Below are positions 1-8,837 of a DNA stretch of 64,000 bases, piece by piece (the stretch's first letter is position 1; each line of letters opens with the position of its first letter). The position numbers and the translations under genes were made by a program. This DNA comes from RI-106 sp964496875. Lineage in GTDB: Bacteria > Cyanobacteriota > Vampirovibrionia > Obscuribacterales > Obscuribacteraceae. The notes under the pieces were generated by a model. The model did no database searches, was not told the origin of the DNA, and saw only the letters and a list, made by a program, of their open reading frames with translations. Location: the NCBI GenBank assembly GCA_964496875.1, contig CAZCBH010000002.1, forward strand, positions 62,001 to 126,000. Direction: 5' to 3'.

Positions 1-565
1 CTTCTCTTATGTCGGCTCCGTTTTCTACGATTCGGTCATAGGTCAGGGTGCCATCTTCATCCAGCCGCACCGACATCTCTTCTATGCTTCTGGAGCCGTC
101 TTTGAATTCTTTCTGCCAGTGGGTGTCGTCTATCCTGGTAAGCTTGCTGCCGTCCGGCTGACGAATCTGATTCAGTTCGCCGTTTTTGTCGTATCCGTAT
201 TCAAAGCCGAAGCCGGTGCCGGTTTTTTCTTTTGGTTTTTCCTCACGCTTTTCGTGCCGTTTTTGGTCCTTTTTCTCTTCTGGCTTCTGCTCGATTCGGT
301 GTCTCTCTTTTGAGCTGGCGTCTCTAGAAGCTTCGTGACTCCTTTCACTTCCATGGTCTTCTTCCAGGGTCAGATTCGGGAGCTTTTCTATAGCTGTGTT
401 TCGGTCTTCTCCCTGGAGCCGACCCAAGAGGGCAGTACCTATCTGAGCTCTTCCTCCGCTTTCGGCGATAACCCGGGTGTAAAGAGAGTCACCGGAGCCA
501 TGCTCTTTTTGAGGATGATCCAGTCTGGTGGGGGGTGCTGCCTCGGTGTTGCTTCCTGTAGCCAT
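1..565 (-). CDS. Partial hydrophilic protein with YD/RHS-like motifs (3' end outside window)
   Basis: The reading frame opens at an ATG with a GGAG ten bases upstream and stays open to the left edge, so the C-terminus is missing. About the first 65 residues are low complexity and polar, followed by a Lys/Glu-rich stretch of roughly 35 residues. After that comes a segment with an aromatic-Gly pattern (GFGFEYGYDKNGELNQI) and a DGSKLTRIDD phrase, which resemble degenerate YD/RHS-type beta repeats. There is no signal peptide or membrane segment at the start. It is transcribed divergently from the histidine kinase on the right, with about 140 bp between the starts. I do not recognise the family; the YD-like reading rests on motif style only. 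Confidence 0.6.
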   Translation of the reverse strand, partial: MATGSNTEAAPPTRLDHPQKEHGSGDSLYTRVIAESGGRAQIGTALLGRLQGEDRNTAIEKLPNLTLEEDHGSERSHEASRDASSKERHRIEQKPEEKKDQKRHEKREEKPKEKTGTGFGFEYGYDKNGELNQIRQPDGSKLTRIDDTHWQKEFKDGSRSIEEMSVRLDEDGTLTYDRIVENGADIRE

Positions 566-704
566 TGTTCCAATTCTCCAAAAAAAAACGTCCACTTGAT
601 AATTGCATCCTAAACTTCAACTTGTTACGAACTAGTGACGAAGCAAATTCTCAGTCAAAATCGCTATTGAGGTATGATCGTGTCGTTGTCCGAGCCGTGC
701 TTAA

Positions 705-2879
705 ATGTTTCCAGCCCGACTTTCCATAGCCCAGAAGGTGATTATCCTGGTTGGCACCGTTCTCTTCTTCGAGGTCGGTTTCAGCTTGGTACTGGGGGCG
801 CTCTTACAGGAGGCAGAGACTCGTCTTCAAGAGGAGGTTCGGGCAAGGGAGGTTGTCTCCCACGTCAATAGTCTCAACAGTCAGATCAATCGATTGCTTA
901 CAGCTATTGTCGCTCCTGTTGCCGTCCGGGATGTTGTTAGCGAATTGGTCAAGTTCGAGAAATCCGTCCGCAGAGATCTGGACTCGCTCAAGTCTCTCAC
1001 CCGTGGCAATGAACGGGATGAGAAGGAGATTGATGAACTCTGTCAAAATTGCTATGCCGGGTTGGACCTGATCCGTTCTCTAAATATTACGGCCGAAACC
1101 GAACAGGTCAACTGGTCCGGCCGCGAGATCAAATTGTTGCAATTCAACGATGATGTCGCCCGGCAGATGAACAGTATTGTAGATAAATACCGCGAGATTC
1201 AGAAGTTTAAAGAGGAGTCGGCCAGGGAGGCCAGAGAGATGGTCTACTACTGGCTGGTAGCGGTGGTATTAGCCAATGTGGTGCTTGCCGGCCTGGCCAC
1301 CACTATTTTTATTCTTGGAGTGAGTCGTCGACTCAAGATTGTCAAAGATAATGCTATTTTGCTGGCCGCAAACCAGGAGCTCAATCCGCCTATCGGAGGA
1401 TATGATGATATCAGCGAACTCGATATGCTATTTCATCAAACCGCCTCTGCCTTGAAAGAGTCGATTCATAAAGAGAGAGCCCTGGTGGAGAATGCTCGGG
1501 ATGTCATCTGTACGATATCAGCCGATTTGAAGTTCACCAGCGTCAGTCCGGCTTCCGAAACGGTTTTCGGCTACCAGTCGGAGGACCTTGCCGAAGTCCG
1601 AATCAGCGAGGTGATTCCCTCCGATAGTCTGGGGCATATGATCTCCGGTCTAGAGCAGTCCAGGTATTACGAGGATGGAGAGCCTTTCGAATCGACCTTT
1701 TTAAAGAAGGATGGCGATCTGATTTATATTCTCTGGTCGGTGCAATGGTCTGAGCATGATCAGTCTTATTTTTGTGTTGCCCATGATATTTCTGATCGCA
1801 GAGAAGCGGAGTTATTGATTAAACAGAGTGAAGAGAGAATTCGTTCTATCTTCAACAATGTGCCGATCTCTATTGTAAGCGCCAGTAAATACGGTGCCGT
1901 CGACTATGTCAACAAAACCTTTCTAGAGAGATTTGACTACGAACGTGATGCCTCTCAAGACTTGAAACTCGAGCAGATCTTCACTGCCAGGGAAGGGGGG
2001 GATTCACCACCTCTGTGGTCTCATCTCGTATTCGGACCACAGTCACCGGCGAAAGTCTACCAGCTTCTGGCCAATACCAATAGCGGTGCTACTTTTCCGG
2101 CAGAAGTCGTGGTAAACAAATACGAAAGCGCCGATGGGGAACGACTCTTAATTGCTGTGGAGGATATCGCCGAGCGTATTGAACTCGAGGAGAGGAAACA
2201 ACAATTCGTCTCTATGGTCAGCCATGATCTCCGCACTCCCTTGACCTCTATCCGCGGCTTTTTGACTCTGCTCAAAGAAGGATGTCTCGATCTCGAAGGA
2301 GAGACCGGTGTTCGCCGGGTGGGCCAGGCGGAGCGAACCGTGGAACGTCTTATTGTTCTGGTTAATGATCTGCTCGATATAGAGAAGATCGAGTCGGGGA
2401 GAATGGAGCTGGAGCGCACTGGCTGTGATCCTGTCTTACTCTCGAAGGAGGCCGTCGCTACTTTGAAGAGTCTGGCTGAGGAGAAGGGTGTGGGGATAGA
2501 GCTTCTGCTCCGGGACGATTTCAAAGCTCTCGCCTTTGCCGATGAAGAGAGGGTTATTCAGGTTTTGATCAATCTTTTATCCAATGCCGTCAAGTTCTCG
2601 CCAGAGGGTAGCTCGGTCATACTGCAACTATTGGACGGCTTGAAAGAGATCGAGTTTCGAATTATCGATAGGGGTCGGGGGGTGCCGGAGGATAAACGTG
2701 AGATTATTTTCGATCGTTTTCGCCAGGTTGAAAGCACTGACGGCAGAAGAGGAAAAGGAACCGGCCTTGGACTGCCTATTTGCAAGACCATAGTCGAAGC
2801 CCATGGGGGCTCCATAGGAGTGGGCGGAAGCGGAGTCGAGGGAGCGACTTTCTGGTTTACAATACCGAAAGTCGATTGA
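705..2879 (+). CDS. PAS-domain transmembrane sensor histidine kinase
   Basis: A 724-residue membrane sensor kinase. Transmembrane segments lie near residues 8-33 and 182-205, enclosing a helical extracytoplasmic sensor of about 145 residues. A HAMP-like linker follows (about 206-255), then two PAS domains (about 258-375 and 378-490). The HisKA H-box is VSMVSHDLRTPL, with the phosphoacceptor at His507. The ATPase domain has an N-box (INLLSNAVKFSPEGS), a G1 region (DRGRGVPEDKREIIFDRF) and a G2 box (GTGLGLPICKTI). The stop lies seven bases before the response regulator, so the two form a cognate pair. No Shine-Dalgarno is visible before the ATG; a TATGAT box at 673-678 is a possible -10. The ligand cannot be told from the sequence. 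Confidence 0.93.
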   Translation: MFPARLSIAQKVIILVGTVLFFEVGFSLVLGALLQEAETRLQEEVRAREVVSHVNSLNSQINRLLTAIVAPVAVRDVVSELVKFEKSVRRDLDSLKSLTRGNERDEKEIDELCQNCYAGLDLIRSLNITAETEQVNWSGREIKLLQFNDDVARQMNSIVDKYREIQKFKEESAREAREMVYYWLVAVVLANVVLAGLATTIFILGVSRRLKIVKDNAILLAANQELNPPIGGYDDISELDMLFHQTASALKESIHKERALVENARDVICTISADLKFTSVSPASETVFGYQSEDLAEVRISEVIPSDSLGHMISGLEQSRYYEDGEPFESTFLKKDGDLIYILWSVQWSEHDQSYFCVAHDISDRREAELLIKQSEERIRSIFNNVPISIVSASKYGAVDYVNKTFLERFDYERDASQDLKLEQIFTAREGGDSPPLWSHLVFGPQSPAKVYQLLANTNSGATFPAEVVVNKYESADGERLLIAVEDIAERIELEERKQQFVSMVSHDLRTPLTSIRGFLTLLKEGCLDLEGETGVRRVGQAERTVERLIVLVNDLLDIEKIESGRMELERTGCDPVLLSKEAVATLKSLAEEKGVGIELLLRDDFKALAFADEERVIQVLINLLSNAVKFSPEGSSVILQLLDGLKEIEFRIIDRGRGVPEDKREIIFDRFRQVESTDGRRGKGTGLGLPICKTIVEAHGGSIGVGGSGVEGATFWFTIPKVD

Positions 2880-2886
2880 GATATCT

Positions 2887-3570
2887 ATGTCGAAGATATT
2901 ACTGGTGGAAGATGATCGAGAACTCAGTGCAGTGGTCTGCAATTATCTCGATTCGCGAAATTATTCTCTGGAGCCTGCTTATGATGGCCTTACCGCTCGG
3001 GAGTTTCTGGGAACCTATGAATACGATCTGATCATTTTAGATTGGTCCTTGCCCGAAGAAGACGGCTTGAGTCTACTGAAGTGGTTGCGATCTCAAGACG
3101 AGGAGCGAAGAAGCTCTACTCCGGTCATTATGTTGACGGGCAAGAATGAAGTCCATGAAAAAGAGATGGGTCTCGATTCGGGGGCCGATGACTATATCAC
3201 CAAGCCGTTCTCTCTAGCTGAGTTGGCTGCAAGAGTTCGAGCTGTAATGAGACGCCCCCATTCTTTTCTCGGAACCGTATTGAAAGCTCATGGACTTGAG
3301 CTTGATCCGGAGCGACGTGAACTCATCAGGGACGGTGTCCTACAGAAGCTCGCTCCCAGGGAATTCATGTTGCTGGAGTTCTTTCTGCGAAATCCGGGGA
3401 GGGTCTTCACCCCGGAGCAACTTCTCAACAGCGTCTGGAGCGCCGACGATCACGTCGGACCGGAGGTTGTGCGTACCTCTATCAATCGCATTCGTAAACA
3501 ACTCGACAGAGAAGGTGATGATTCGATCATTACCAATGTTTATGGTGTCGGTTATAAACTCAAAGATTGA
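2887..3570 (+). CDS. OmpR/PhoB-family response regulator
   Basis: A 227-residue two-domain regulator. The receiver has the acidic pair in VEDD (8-10), the phosphoacceptor Asp52 in LIILDWSLPEEDG, the switch Thr in MLTGKN and the conserved Lys in DDYITKPF. The C-terminal half is a winged helix, with LAPREFMLLEFFLRNPGRVFT and the recognition-helix region VVRTSINRIRKQL, ending in the typical GVGYKL. It directly follows the PAS kinase in the same direction and is presumably phosphorylated by it. Its target promoters cannot be read from the sequence. Confidence 0.95.
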   Translation: MSKILLVEDDRELSAVVCNYLDSRNYSLEPAYDGLTAREFLGTYEYDLIILDWSLPEEDGLSLLKWLRSQDEERRSSTPVIMLTGKNEVHEKEMGLDSGADDYITKPFSLAELAARVRAVMRRPHSFLGTVLKAHGLELDPERRELIRDGVLQKLAPREFMLLEFFLRNPGRVFTPEQLLNSVWSADDHVGPEVVRTSINRIRKQLDREGDDSIITNVYGVGYKLKD

Positions 3571-3588
3571 AGCCCAAAAAACAGTTTT

Positions 3589-5304
3589 TTAGCGGGGTAG
3601 TTTCCTCATGGTGATGACATCTCTTTTCATGTCCGGGGGCGTGGTGCCACCGATCTCGATATCCAGTGCCAGACCTCCGGAGTAAAGGCTCCTTCTTGGC
3701 TGAGCCGCCAGGGGTTTGCCGTCGAAACGCTGAAAGAAGTTGCCCGCGTTGGTCAGAGATAAAGGATTCGATACGGTCAAACGTGTGGACAGTCGGCCTT
3801 TGCCGAGTTCTTTGGCGGTGGCCTGATCTCCACCGTATTCACTGAGTTCGCACCAGTTGAGGGGATTGCCCGGCATTGGTTGACCACAGTGCTTACCACC
3901 GTAAGTAGTGCCAAGGTAGCGTACATTGTTCTTGAATATTATAATCGGTGATAGTCCTCCTTGAATTCTTGTGTCCGCGGTGGTGGACGTTTGCATCTCT
4001 GCGGTTACTCCTTTGGGAAATGGGTCTTTCAGAAGAAGCCTTCGCGAGATGGTGCCGTCTTTTGCAAACTCATAAAGATAGATATCGTGCGGATTGAGTT
4101 TGATGTACTCGTTGGTCATCTCTAGAACCGAATCGATACGTGGTCTTGTGTTGCCGTTTCTGAGCCAGCAATAGAGGCTACTGGCGAACTGGGCGGCGGT
4201 ACCCGGGTTTCCGACTGCCCGGCCCCCATATTTGACCATGCGAGCGTTGCGGTCTAGAGGGTAGTCCCCCTTCACCGCCCGGTAGCTGGTTACCCGGTTG
4301 TCCGAGAAGGTTCTTTCGTTGAGGAAATCCGACCAGCTTCTCAGACCGGCCACCGGTTCGCCGGTGAGCCGGAGGGTCATCACCCCCCGGGCTCCGGTGT
4401 CAGGCATGCAGTACGGCTGACAGCAGGCGGACAGGCGCATGGTGTTCTTCAACTTCAAGCCGGTGGCCTGGTTGTCCTTGCGGCCAACGTGGCATTCGAG
4501 CAGAACGATAGAGTTGATATGATCCCTGTCTCTCTTTCTAAAGCGGTCTCCGGGGACTATTCTTGAAGAGGAGCTCAAACCGGCGAAGGTGTATTCGCGG
4601 TTTGCAAACGGGATGTTTGTAAATGGCTTGAACTCATCACCCTGGATCATTTCTTCGCGAGCATAGGCGAAGCGATGCGGCTCCGGGGCTTTGATTGTAG
4701 AGGTGCCGCCACCGTCGGCAAGCCATCCGGAAGAGAGTCGAATCCACTTCAATTCGGTTCCCTTGGGTAAATTGGCTTTCATGAAGGCGGTGGCGTCTTT
4801 TAGTGGGTCTACTTCTTTGCCGTGCACGTCATAGAAAGCATCTTTCTTTCTGGCACGCAGAGAAGTCTCCAGCGCCCTGTTCAAGCGCATGATAGTCGCT
4901 TCGAGGTAACGTCTATCGGTTTCCGCCATCTCCTGCATGGTGCTGTTGTTCAGCTCCTGGGCGATGATGGCGTTCTGGCGAATGGTTGCCACCAGAGTGT
5001 TGATGCCGGTTACGGGAAGAGGCTCGCCGTCCGGCGCCAGAGTACCGGCGCCGGTGGCGGGATAGTTGCTCAAAGAGACATAGCCGAAGTGAGGGTCGTT
5101 GATTATTATCCTGGAGAGATCATTGGCTGCCATCAGGCATGCCCCCTCCACGACGGTCTCTACTCTTTTGTTGTCTACCATGAACAAGCCTATCTGGCTT
5201 TGCAGAAGAAACAGTGGTACCAGTAGAAGGCAGGTTGCCACCGCAACCAGTACCAGCATGTTTCCCCGGCATTGCCTTAGCTGTCCTTTCTTTCTGGACA
5301 TCAT
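3589..5304 (-). CDS. TadG-like secreted or pilus-associated protein
   Basis: A 571-residue protein whose N-terminus matches the TadE/TadG pattern: a short basic stretch, one hydrophobic helix (about 16-36, NMLVLVAVATCLLLVPLFLL), then a VDNKRVETVVEGACLMAANDLSR segment like the pilin-like start of Flp assembly proteins. The remaining 500 residues are soluble, presumably outside the membrane, and unrecognised. The start is ATGATG, whose first ATG overlaps the TGA of the upstream glycosidase (ATGA), so translation is probably coupled. No other tad genes (ATPase, prepilin peptidase) are in the window. The TadG assignment rests on the N-terminal region only. Confidence 0.6.
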   Translation of the reverse strand: MMSRKKGQLRQCRGNMLVLVAVATCLLLVPLFLLQSQIGLFMVDNKRVETVVEGACLMAANDLSRIIINDPHFGYVSLSNYPATGAGTLAPDGEPLPVTGINTLVATIRQNAIIAQELNNSTMQEMAETDRRYLEATIMRLNRALETSLRARKKDAFYDVHGKEVDPLKDATAFMKANLPKGTELKWIRLSSGWLADGGGTSTIKAPEPHRFAYAREEMIQGDEFKPFTNIPFANREYTFAGLSSSSRIVPGDRFRKRDRDHINSIVLLECHVGRKDNQATGLKLKNTMRLSACCQPYCMPDTGARGVMTLRLTGEPVAGLRSWSDFLNERTFSDNRVTSYRAVKGDYPLDRNARMVKYGGRAVGNPGTAAQFASSLYCWLRNGNTRPRIDSVLEMTNEYIKLNPHDIYLYEFAKDGTISRRLLLKDPFPKGVTAEMQTSTTADTRIQGGLSPIIIFKNNVRYLGTTYGGKHCGQPMPGNPLNWCELSEYGGDQATAKELGKGRLSTRLTVSNPLSLTNAGNFFQRFDGKPLAAQPRRSLYSGGLALDIEIGGTTPPDMKRDVITMRKLPR

Positions 5305-6932
5305 GCGTTGAGAACCTCAATTCGTTCCAGTCTGAAGTAGCCGAGCAGGTTATTCAGTCTGTTCTCCCGGTTCTGGAGGTTTTGCATCCTCTGATTGAGG
5401 TTGTTTGTCCTCGTGTTGACCCGGTTTTGCATGTTGTTTATCTGATTGATCAAGTTCTGGATCTGATTGAAGTTGTTGGGATTATTCTTCTGAACATCTT
5501 CCAGTCTGTTTTGAAGATCCTTTATCTTGTTTTGTTGATCCTGGACTTTGTTCATTTGATCACGAACTTTGTTCATTTGGTCTCGGACTTTATTGATCCT
5601 GTCCCTTACCTTGTTCTGGTTGTCCGCTCCTGGTGTGGGTCCTGGGTCCGGATTAGGATCAGGAGTTGGATCAGGTGTGGGATCAGGAGTGGGATCAGGA
5701 GTGGGATCAGGTGTGGGATCCGGAGTCGGATCAGGTGTGGGATCCGGAGTGGGATCTGGGTTTGGATCCGGTTCGGGCTCTGGATCCGGATTCGGATTCG
5801 GATCTGGATTGGGGTCCGGATTCGGATTCGGGTCCGGTTCAGGAGTTGGATCCGGCTCTCCGGAGCCACCGTTCAGATTGGCAATCAACGTCAACATCTG
5901 AGGAGTGTCCTGACCATTCTTCGGTTGCACGCCGAAGTAGTAGTCTTGCCACCATGGACCGGCTGACCAGTAGGTGTAACCTTTCCATTGATCGGAGTTC
6001 TCGTGCATGTACTGCAGCATCGCACTGAGGCTCTCGAGGGCTCCGGGGTCAGAGGTGACTCCGATCTCGGTCAACATCGCTCTTTTGTTGTTTGCTTTAA
6101 GCCAGGCGGTGAATCCGCTCAGGGTCGCCACCGCGTCGGTGGGACTGAGGTAGTCGGAGTGGGTGCCTGAGCCGTCATAGTCTAGATATTGATGTACGTC
6201 ATAGGAGAAATTGTTGAGCGGATCGGTGACGTTGATCATGACGCTGGCGTTGAGTTGCACATAGTTGACCGGATGCATCCAGTAGGTGGCCGGTACCAGT
6301 ATGTGATTGCCGGCACCGGTATTGCGGATGGCGTTGATTGCCGCCTGCGAGCTGGCCAGCCAGGTCTGGGCTGTCATGTTCGAGCCGACCGGCTCGTTCA
6401 TCAGTCCGAAAATCACTTTCGGATTTGACTTGTAGTGCTCCGCCAGGCGAACCCAGAGGTCGGTGAAGACCGAGTTCGGGTGTCCGCCCTGGGTACCTAT
6501 GGTCTGTCCTTTGTATGCTCCGTAGTTGTGCGGATCGATGATGACAGCCATGCCTTTGCCGGTGGCATAGTTCACTACCGAGTCCAGCCTCGAGAGTTCG
6601 GTGGCATCGAGAGCCTGGTTGGCTTCTCTCTGCATCCTCTCCCAGAGGAAGGGCACCCTTATGATATTCATTCCTTTTGAATGAAAGTAGTCTACGTCCT
6701 CATTACGAGGGTAGATGTAGTGTACGCCGAAAGTGCCTGGTTGCTGATGTGGTGCCCATTCAGCACCGGAGATGTTGACACCTTCATATTCCATTTCCGC
6801 AAATGCGGGACATACACTTACTAACAACGAAGAGGCTAGAGCGATACAGATGTTTCTTATGAAAGAGATAACATCATTTTCTGCCGATTTTTTGATCTCT
6901 GGTTTGCACTGGGGATCAGTTTTATTTCGCAT
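5301..6932 (-). CDS. Secreted glycoside hydrolase family 5 enzyme with Pro-Asp linker and coiled-coil tail
   Basis: A 543-residue exported enzyme, probably a cellulase or other beta-glucanase. The frame is open 92 codons further upstream, but this ATG has AGGAGG nine bases before it and begins an exportable N-terminus ending in CPAFA at residue 45. The catalytic domain (about 47-355) has the acid/base in LMNEP (Glu180) and the likely nucleophile in MLTEIG (Glu289), with IRVPF and the DPHNYG loop also typical of GH5. Residues about 359-440 are a repetitive PDP(T/N) linker. Residues about 441-543 are Asn/Gln/Lys-rich heptads (NKVRDQMNK repeated), a probable coiled coil, where a carbohydrate-binding module would be expected. 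Its stop overlaps the TadG-like start, so the two may act together at the cell surface. Substrate unknown. Confidence 0.88.
   Translation of the reverse strand: MRNKTDPQCKPEIKKSAENDVISFIRNICIALASSLLVSVCPAFAEMEYEGVNISGAEWAPHQQPGTFGVHYIYPRNEDVDYFHSKGMNIIRVPFLWERMQREANQALDATELSRLDSVVNYATGKGMAVIIDPHNYGAYKGQTIGTQGGHPNSVFTDLWVRLAEHYKSNPKVIFGLMNEPVGSNMTAQTWLASSQAAINAIRNTGAGNHILVPATYWMHPVNYVQLNASVMINVTDPLNNFSYDVHQYLDYDGSGTHSDYLSPTDAVATLSGFTAWLKANNKRAMLTEIGVTSDPGALESLSAMLQYMHENSDQWKGYTYWSAGPWWQDYYFGVQPKNGQDTPQMLTLIANLNGGSGEPDPTPEPDPNPNPDPNPDPNPNPDPEPEPDPNPDPTPDPTPDPTPDPTPDPTPDPTPDPTPDPTPDPNPDPGPTPGADNQNKVRDRINKVRDQMNKVRDQMNKVQDQQNKIKDLQNRLEDVQKNNPNNFNQIQNLINQINNMQNRVNTRTNNLNQRMQNLQNRENRLNNLLGYFRLERIEVLNA
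5640..5860 (-). repeat. Tandem repeat coding the Pro-Asp linker
   Basis: Short imperfect tandem units of 12 and 6 bases (ggatcaggtgtg and ggatccggagtg types on plus) encode the PDPT/PDPN linker of the GH5 enzyme. The reverse-strand and shifted frames stay open as Gly-Ser-Val, Arg-Ile and Trp-Asp repeats, so several long but false open frames cross this stretch. Such an array can vary in copy number between strains. Confidence 0.9.
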
Positions 6933-7513
6933 TACAAAAAGCCTCCTGAGAAGGATACGTATTTTCCCAGCAGCACCGATCCGTACTTGGGTCGTGATTC
7001 GCTGAGACATCGACGAATCATTGGTTTGATTCATCGAGTGGTTACCGTATGTTCCAGGAGTGTTACCTTGAATTTGCCCGTTCAGAACTTTCGGTAACGC
7101 TTCGAACATAAAATTACTGAGATTTTTTTTGAAAATATTGAGAGCCGTTCGGGCTCCTGGATTCCCGAACGACTCTCGCGTTGCGGACCCAAGGGCAGAC
7201 CGGGACAAACTGAGGGATTTGAATAACTGGTATGTAAAGCAAAAAGTTACTCAAGATTCCGGACAGTTAGCCGCAATAAGCATGTCCCTGTTCCATTCAA
7301 CGACCTGATAGCTTTTTTGTAGATCGCGTCACATCAGAATGAGCCAGGGAAATCTGGATTTGAATTGTAGATGTATCTGTGTCAGAAAGATTTGCCTGTT
7401 CATACGCTGCATTTGTTTCCTTATCATATTGAGGCGCTGTGTTCTGCGCCCGTATTAATATGATTGCTCTAAATGCCGTAAAGAAACCATCAAGATGATC
7501 AGGTCTATCGTTA
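6933..7513. other. Long intergenic leader region of the GH5 gene
   Basis: No supportable gene lies here. On the minus strand it forms the upstream region of the GH5 gene. It contains a strong inverted repeat at 7142-7175: twelve-base arms GAGCCGTTCGGG and CCCGAACGACTC with one mismatch around a ten-base loop. There is also a small GGCGC/GCGCC hairpin at 7432-7447. Neither is followed by a clean T-run on either strand, so they look like mRNA leader structure rather than terminators. Confidence 0.6.
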
Positions 7514-8032
7514 TTAGCTTGTTAAGGAATCGACTTCCAGCTCTTCTTCCGCTTCCGTAAGGTCGATGTCCGGAAGATTGGCGGCTTCTCTTATGGCGGC
7601 GGCAAGCAATAGGGGCTCATCCGTACCTATGTATATCGTCTTTCCGCTCTTCATTGATACTCGCACCGCATCGAGACCGAAAACGTTATAGAGCCAGCCG
7701 TCACCGACAAAATGTACGCCCCATCCCGATAAAGGGCACATTCTCTTGGTCTCTACATTTTGAATGTAAGCGAGTTTGATCTGTTTGAGAGACAACCAGT
7801 CACCAAATACGATGTTGATGTGATGTTTGTCTATCGATACGGTCATTGATCTGAATGTATAGAGTAAACCGGCCATGGTGGCACCGAGAAGATGCTTGAC
7901 CAGGCCCGGGGTACGGAGAGCGGCCACGCCGCCCACTGCTCCAAACGCTGTGAGAACACCTTTGGGAACCCGTTGTGTATGCGAATAGTTCATGACCCAG
8001 ATCCTCTTAACCTGTTTAAGATGCTGCGACAC
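7514..8032 (-). CDS. Membrane protein with bacterial PH-like domain
   Basis: A 172-residue protein. Residues about 24-60 hold one or two hydrophobic segments. From about residue 62 it shows a beta-rich pattern: SIDKHHINIVFGDWLSLKQIKLAYIQNV, then GWGVHFVGDGWLYNVFGLDAVRVSMKSGKTIYIGTDEP. This matches uncharacterised bacterial PH-domain proteins that carry a Gly-Trp-Gly loop before a strand ending in an SGKTIYIGT-like turn. The tail is acidic. An alternative start lies at the internal Met14. It stands alone, divergent from the acetyltransferase. No function can be given beyond the fold. Confidence 0.6.
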   Translation of the reverse strand: MSQHLKQVKRIWVMNYSHTQRVPKGVLTAFGAVGGVAALRTPGLVKHLLGATMAGLLYTFRSMTVSIDKHHINIVFGDWLSLKQIKLAYIQNVETKRMCPLSGWGVHFVGDGWLYNVFGLDAVRVSMKSGKTIYIGTDEPLLLAAAIREAANLPDIDLTEAEEELEVDSLTS

Positions 8033-8216
8033 TCACAAGGATAGCATTTTGGTTTCGTTTTTTCGATTCTGGAAGATTTTCTAAACGCCGGCAGGCCAAA
8101 AACCTTTTGTTGTTCGGTTTCCTGGTAGAAATATCCCGGGAATGAACGGTTTGCCTGTCTCAGAATCTTCTGTGTATGCTTTGTTAGGATCTCCGTCAGC
8201 CGCTAAGAGGTAGGAA

Positions 8217-8765
8217 TTGCGAATCGAGTCTTATCGCTCCGAGCTACCAGAATTTGTCCTTGCTCAGATAGTCGAGATCTATCTGGAGTGTTTTACCGGT
8301 CCGCCGCGCAACGAAGAGTGGACTGAAGAAGGGGTTAGAGGTCATCTGCTCAAATTGCTCGCCGGCGATGCCGATGTCTTTGTGGTGGTGGAAGGGGACG
8401 CCGCCGAGATAGTCTCTTTCGGAATAGGCTTGCCCATGGTCGGCTATTTCAATAGCGAAGAGTTGATTGGCAATGGTGCGAACCCCGAGTCTTATTATTT
8501 CGCCGAGCTAGGAACCCGGTCGAGCCGACGGGGACAAGGTTACGGGGCCGCTTTACAAACCAGAAGGGAGCAGGCTGCTCAGGAGAGGGGCTATACGTCT
8601 CTCAGTGTCAGGGTGAGAGTGGATAATCAGGTGACGATTCGATTACTGGAGAAGCAGGGATTTAGCCGTCGGGCGCAGTATACGTCTATCCTGGGCGGCA
8701 GGCAGGTCGAACGGGTCTTGATGGAGAAAGAGTGTCAGGACCCATGTAAACCAGCGCAAATTTAA
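8217..8765 (+). CDS. GNAT-family N-acetyltransferase
   Basis: A 182-residue acetyl-CoA-dependent acetyltransferase of the GNAT fold. Motif A is clear: YFAELGTRSSRRGQGYGAAL contains the acetyl-CoA pyrophosphate loop RRGQGYG. It is followed by the motif B pattern VRVDNQVTIRLLEKQGF. The start is TTG, supported by AAGAGG six bases upstream and by the lack of any nearby in-frame ATG. It precedes the ovoA-like gene by 72 bases on the same strand and may be cotranscribed. The substrate is unknown. Confidence 0.88.
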   Translation: MRIESYRSELPEFVLAQIVEIYLECFTGPPRNEEWTEEGVRGHLLKLLAGDADVFVVVEGDAAEIVSFGIGLPMVGYFNSEELIGNGANPESYYFAELGTRSSRRGQGYGAALQTRREQAAQERGYTSLSVRVRVDNQVTIRLLEKQGFSRRAQYTSILGGRQVERVLMEKECQDPCKPAQI

Positions 8766-8837
8766 TCTATCGTTCAAACGCTGTTCACCGTCTATGTTGT
8801 ATAACTTCTTTGCTACTTACCCAAGAGGTAGACAACG

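Noticed and set aside
5640..5860. CRISPR-like short tandem array
   Set aside because: Units are 6-12 bases without spacers and lie in frame inside a coding gene.
5569..5966. Plus-strand open frames rich in Gly-Ser-Val or Trp-Asp repeats
   Set aside because: They are shadows of the Pro-Asp linker repeat of the GH5 enzyme on the minus strand and have no ribosome site.
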